Shown here one piece after another: positions 21,196-21,959 of a DNA stretch of 21,959 bases. Under the pieces are notes generated by a model. It was given only the letters and a program-made list of their open reading frames with translations. It searched no databases and was not told the origin of the DNA. The first letter of the stretch is position 1. Every line of letters starts with the position of its first letter. Source of the stretch: Gelatoporia subvermispora B (lineage: Eukaryota > Basidiomycota > Agaricomycetes > Polyporales > Gelatoporiaceae); NCBI GenBank assembly GCA_000320605.2, contig KB445816.1, forward strand, positions 250,601 to 272,559. The letters are read 5' to 3'. A program made the position numbers and the translations under genes.

Positions 21196-21959
21196 AGTGT
21201 AGTATCTGCCTTCAGAGAAGAGAGAAGCTGGGTGGATGATGGGTATCTGGGTCAGGTTGGACTGGCTCTAAAAGCCTTGAGGCTTGCACAATATTGTCTT
21301 ACCGAACTTCTCTCAACTCCGAACTCCCCTCAATTCGTGAGAGAATGCGCGTGTGCACAGCTTGACATGTAAGTATATTTTGCCGTACCATGGATATCAG
21401 AATTGTGGGTTCTAGCACATCTTCGGATCATTTTTGAGAGCACGCAACCCCACCCTTGACGCCCTTGTGTGATGCCAGGGCTGGTAGTGCCGCGGCCAAG
21501 GTAAGGCTCAGCACGGTGACAACAGGCGGCGGCCTGACGTGAAAATAATTCAAAGGATCTACTTTTTTTCAAAGTCTAAAGCATTGCGAGGGCACAGCAG
21601 TTTACAATGCGAACATTCCGGGAATGCTATGTAGGCGAGTCGACAGAAAGTCTGAGCTTGGACCACTCGCGCAGGTGATCGGGATTCCGGATAAGGCTCG
21701 TACAGGACGGCCATGCAAGACATGTACCAACATTTGACATTCACTGCGTATACTCGACCAAATTGGAGCTGAGTATCCTAACTTCTGCAAGGGGACCAAA
21801 TGCATGCAAGCCCTGCTCCGGAGACGATCACTTGTGCATTCAGACCAGCGAATAAGCGATCTGCGCTATCCTTCCCCGCTGGTGTAGCGCCCCAGTGTTG
21901 CGCAGGCAGGGCTGCTGGTGCCTGCGCGAATGGGAAAACAGACGTCGACGTTCCGAGCG
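21196..21959. other. Upstream flank of the BTB gene, no supportable gene
   Basis: Only short open frames with no recognisable domain occur here (60-80 codons on the minus strand at 21,330-21,805). Near the right edge TGTAGCGCCCC (21,883-21,893) matches 10 of 11 bases of the transposon's subterminal word. A 7-bp inverted repeat ACCAGCG/CGCTGGT lies at 21,844-21,850 and 21,878-21,884. Confidence 0.4.

Overview
The window comes from a filamentous basidiomycete, most likely an Agaricomycete. Genes are split by many 41-76 nt GT-AG introns. The gene content (a FunK1-type fungal kinase relic, a Plavaka-type transposase, a DUF6532 protein and a fungal BTB/POZ protein) is typical of mushroom-forming fungi. 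The assembly is draft quality: 10,894-11,821 is a run of 928 N.

Layout, left to right: (1) the 3' two-fifths of MCM4, the replicative helicase subunit (+, to 1,396), with an apparent in-frame loss of the sensor-2 segment; (2) a decayed FunK1 kinase pseudogene (+, about 2,214-4,264); (3) a five-exon Zn(II)2Cys6 transcription factor (-, 8,440-5,038) whose first exon is missing, replaced by a 206-bp, 99.5% identical copy of a neighbouring sulfite reductase exon; (4) the C-terminal part of the sulfite reductase beta subunit, MET5 type (-, 12,283-8,995), including a 7-nt microexon and carrying frameshifts; (5) a mobile element of about 7.0 kb (12,284-19,326) bounded by imperfect inverted repeats; (6) an upstream piece of the same sulfite reductase gene (-, 19,566-19,327); (7) a BTB/POZ gene (-, 21,195-20,228) with a GC-AG intron.

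The main result is that the two sulfite reductase pieces flank the element in the same orientation and in the correct order. Joining 19,327 directly to 12,283 restores a continuous reading frame across the insertion point. The element therefore sits inside the MET5 homologue. It holds three genes: an unknown small gene (-), a Plavaka (CACTA/EnSpm-like) transposase (-), and, divergently, a DUF6532 gene (+) about 145 bp from the transposase start. This suggests a multi-gene element in which DUF6532 and the small protein are accessory factors.

Decay is widespread (MET5 frameshifts, FunK1 frameshifts and a nonsense codon, an in-frame stop in the DUF6532 gene). Some of it could be sequencing or assembly error, particularly next to T-runs and the gap.
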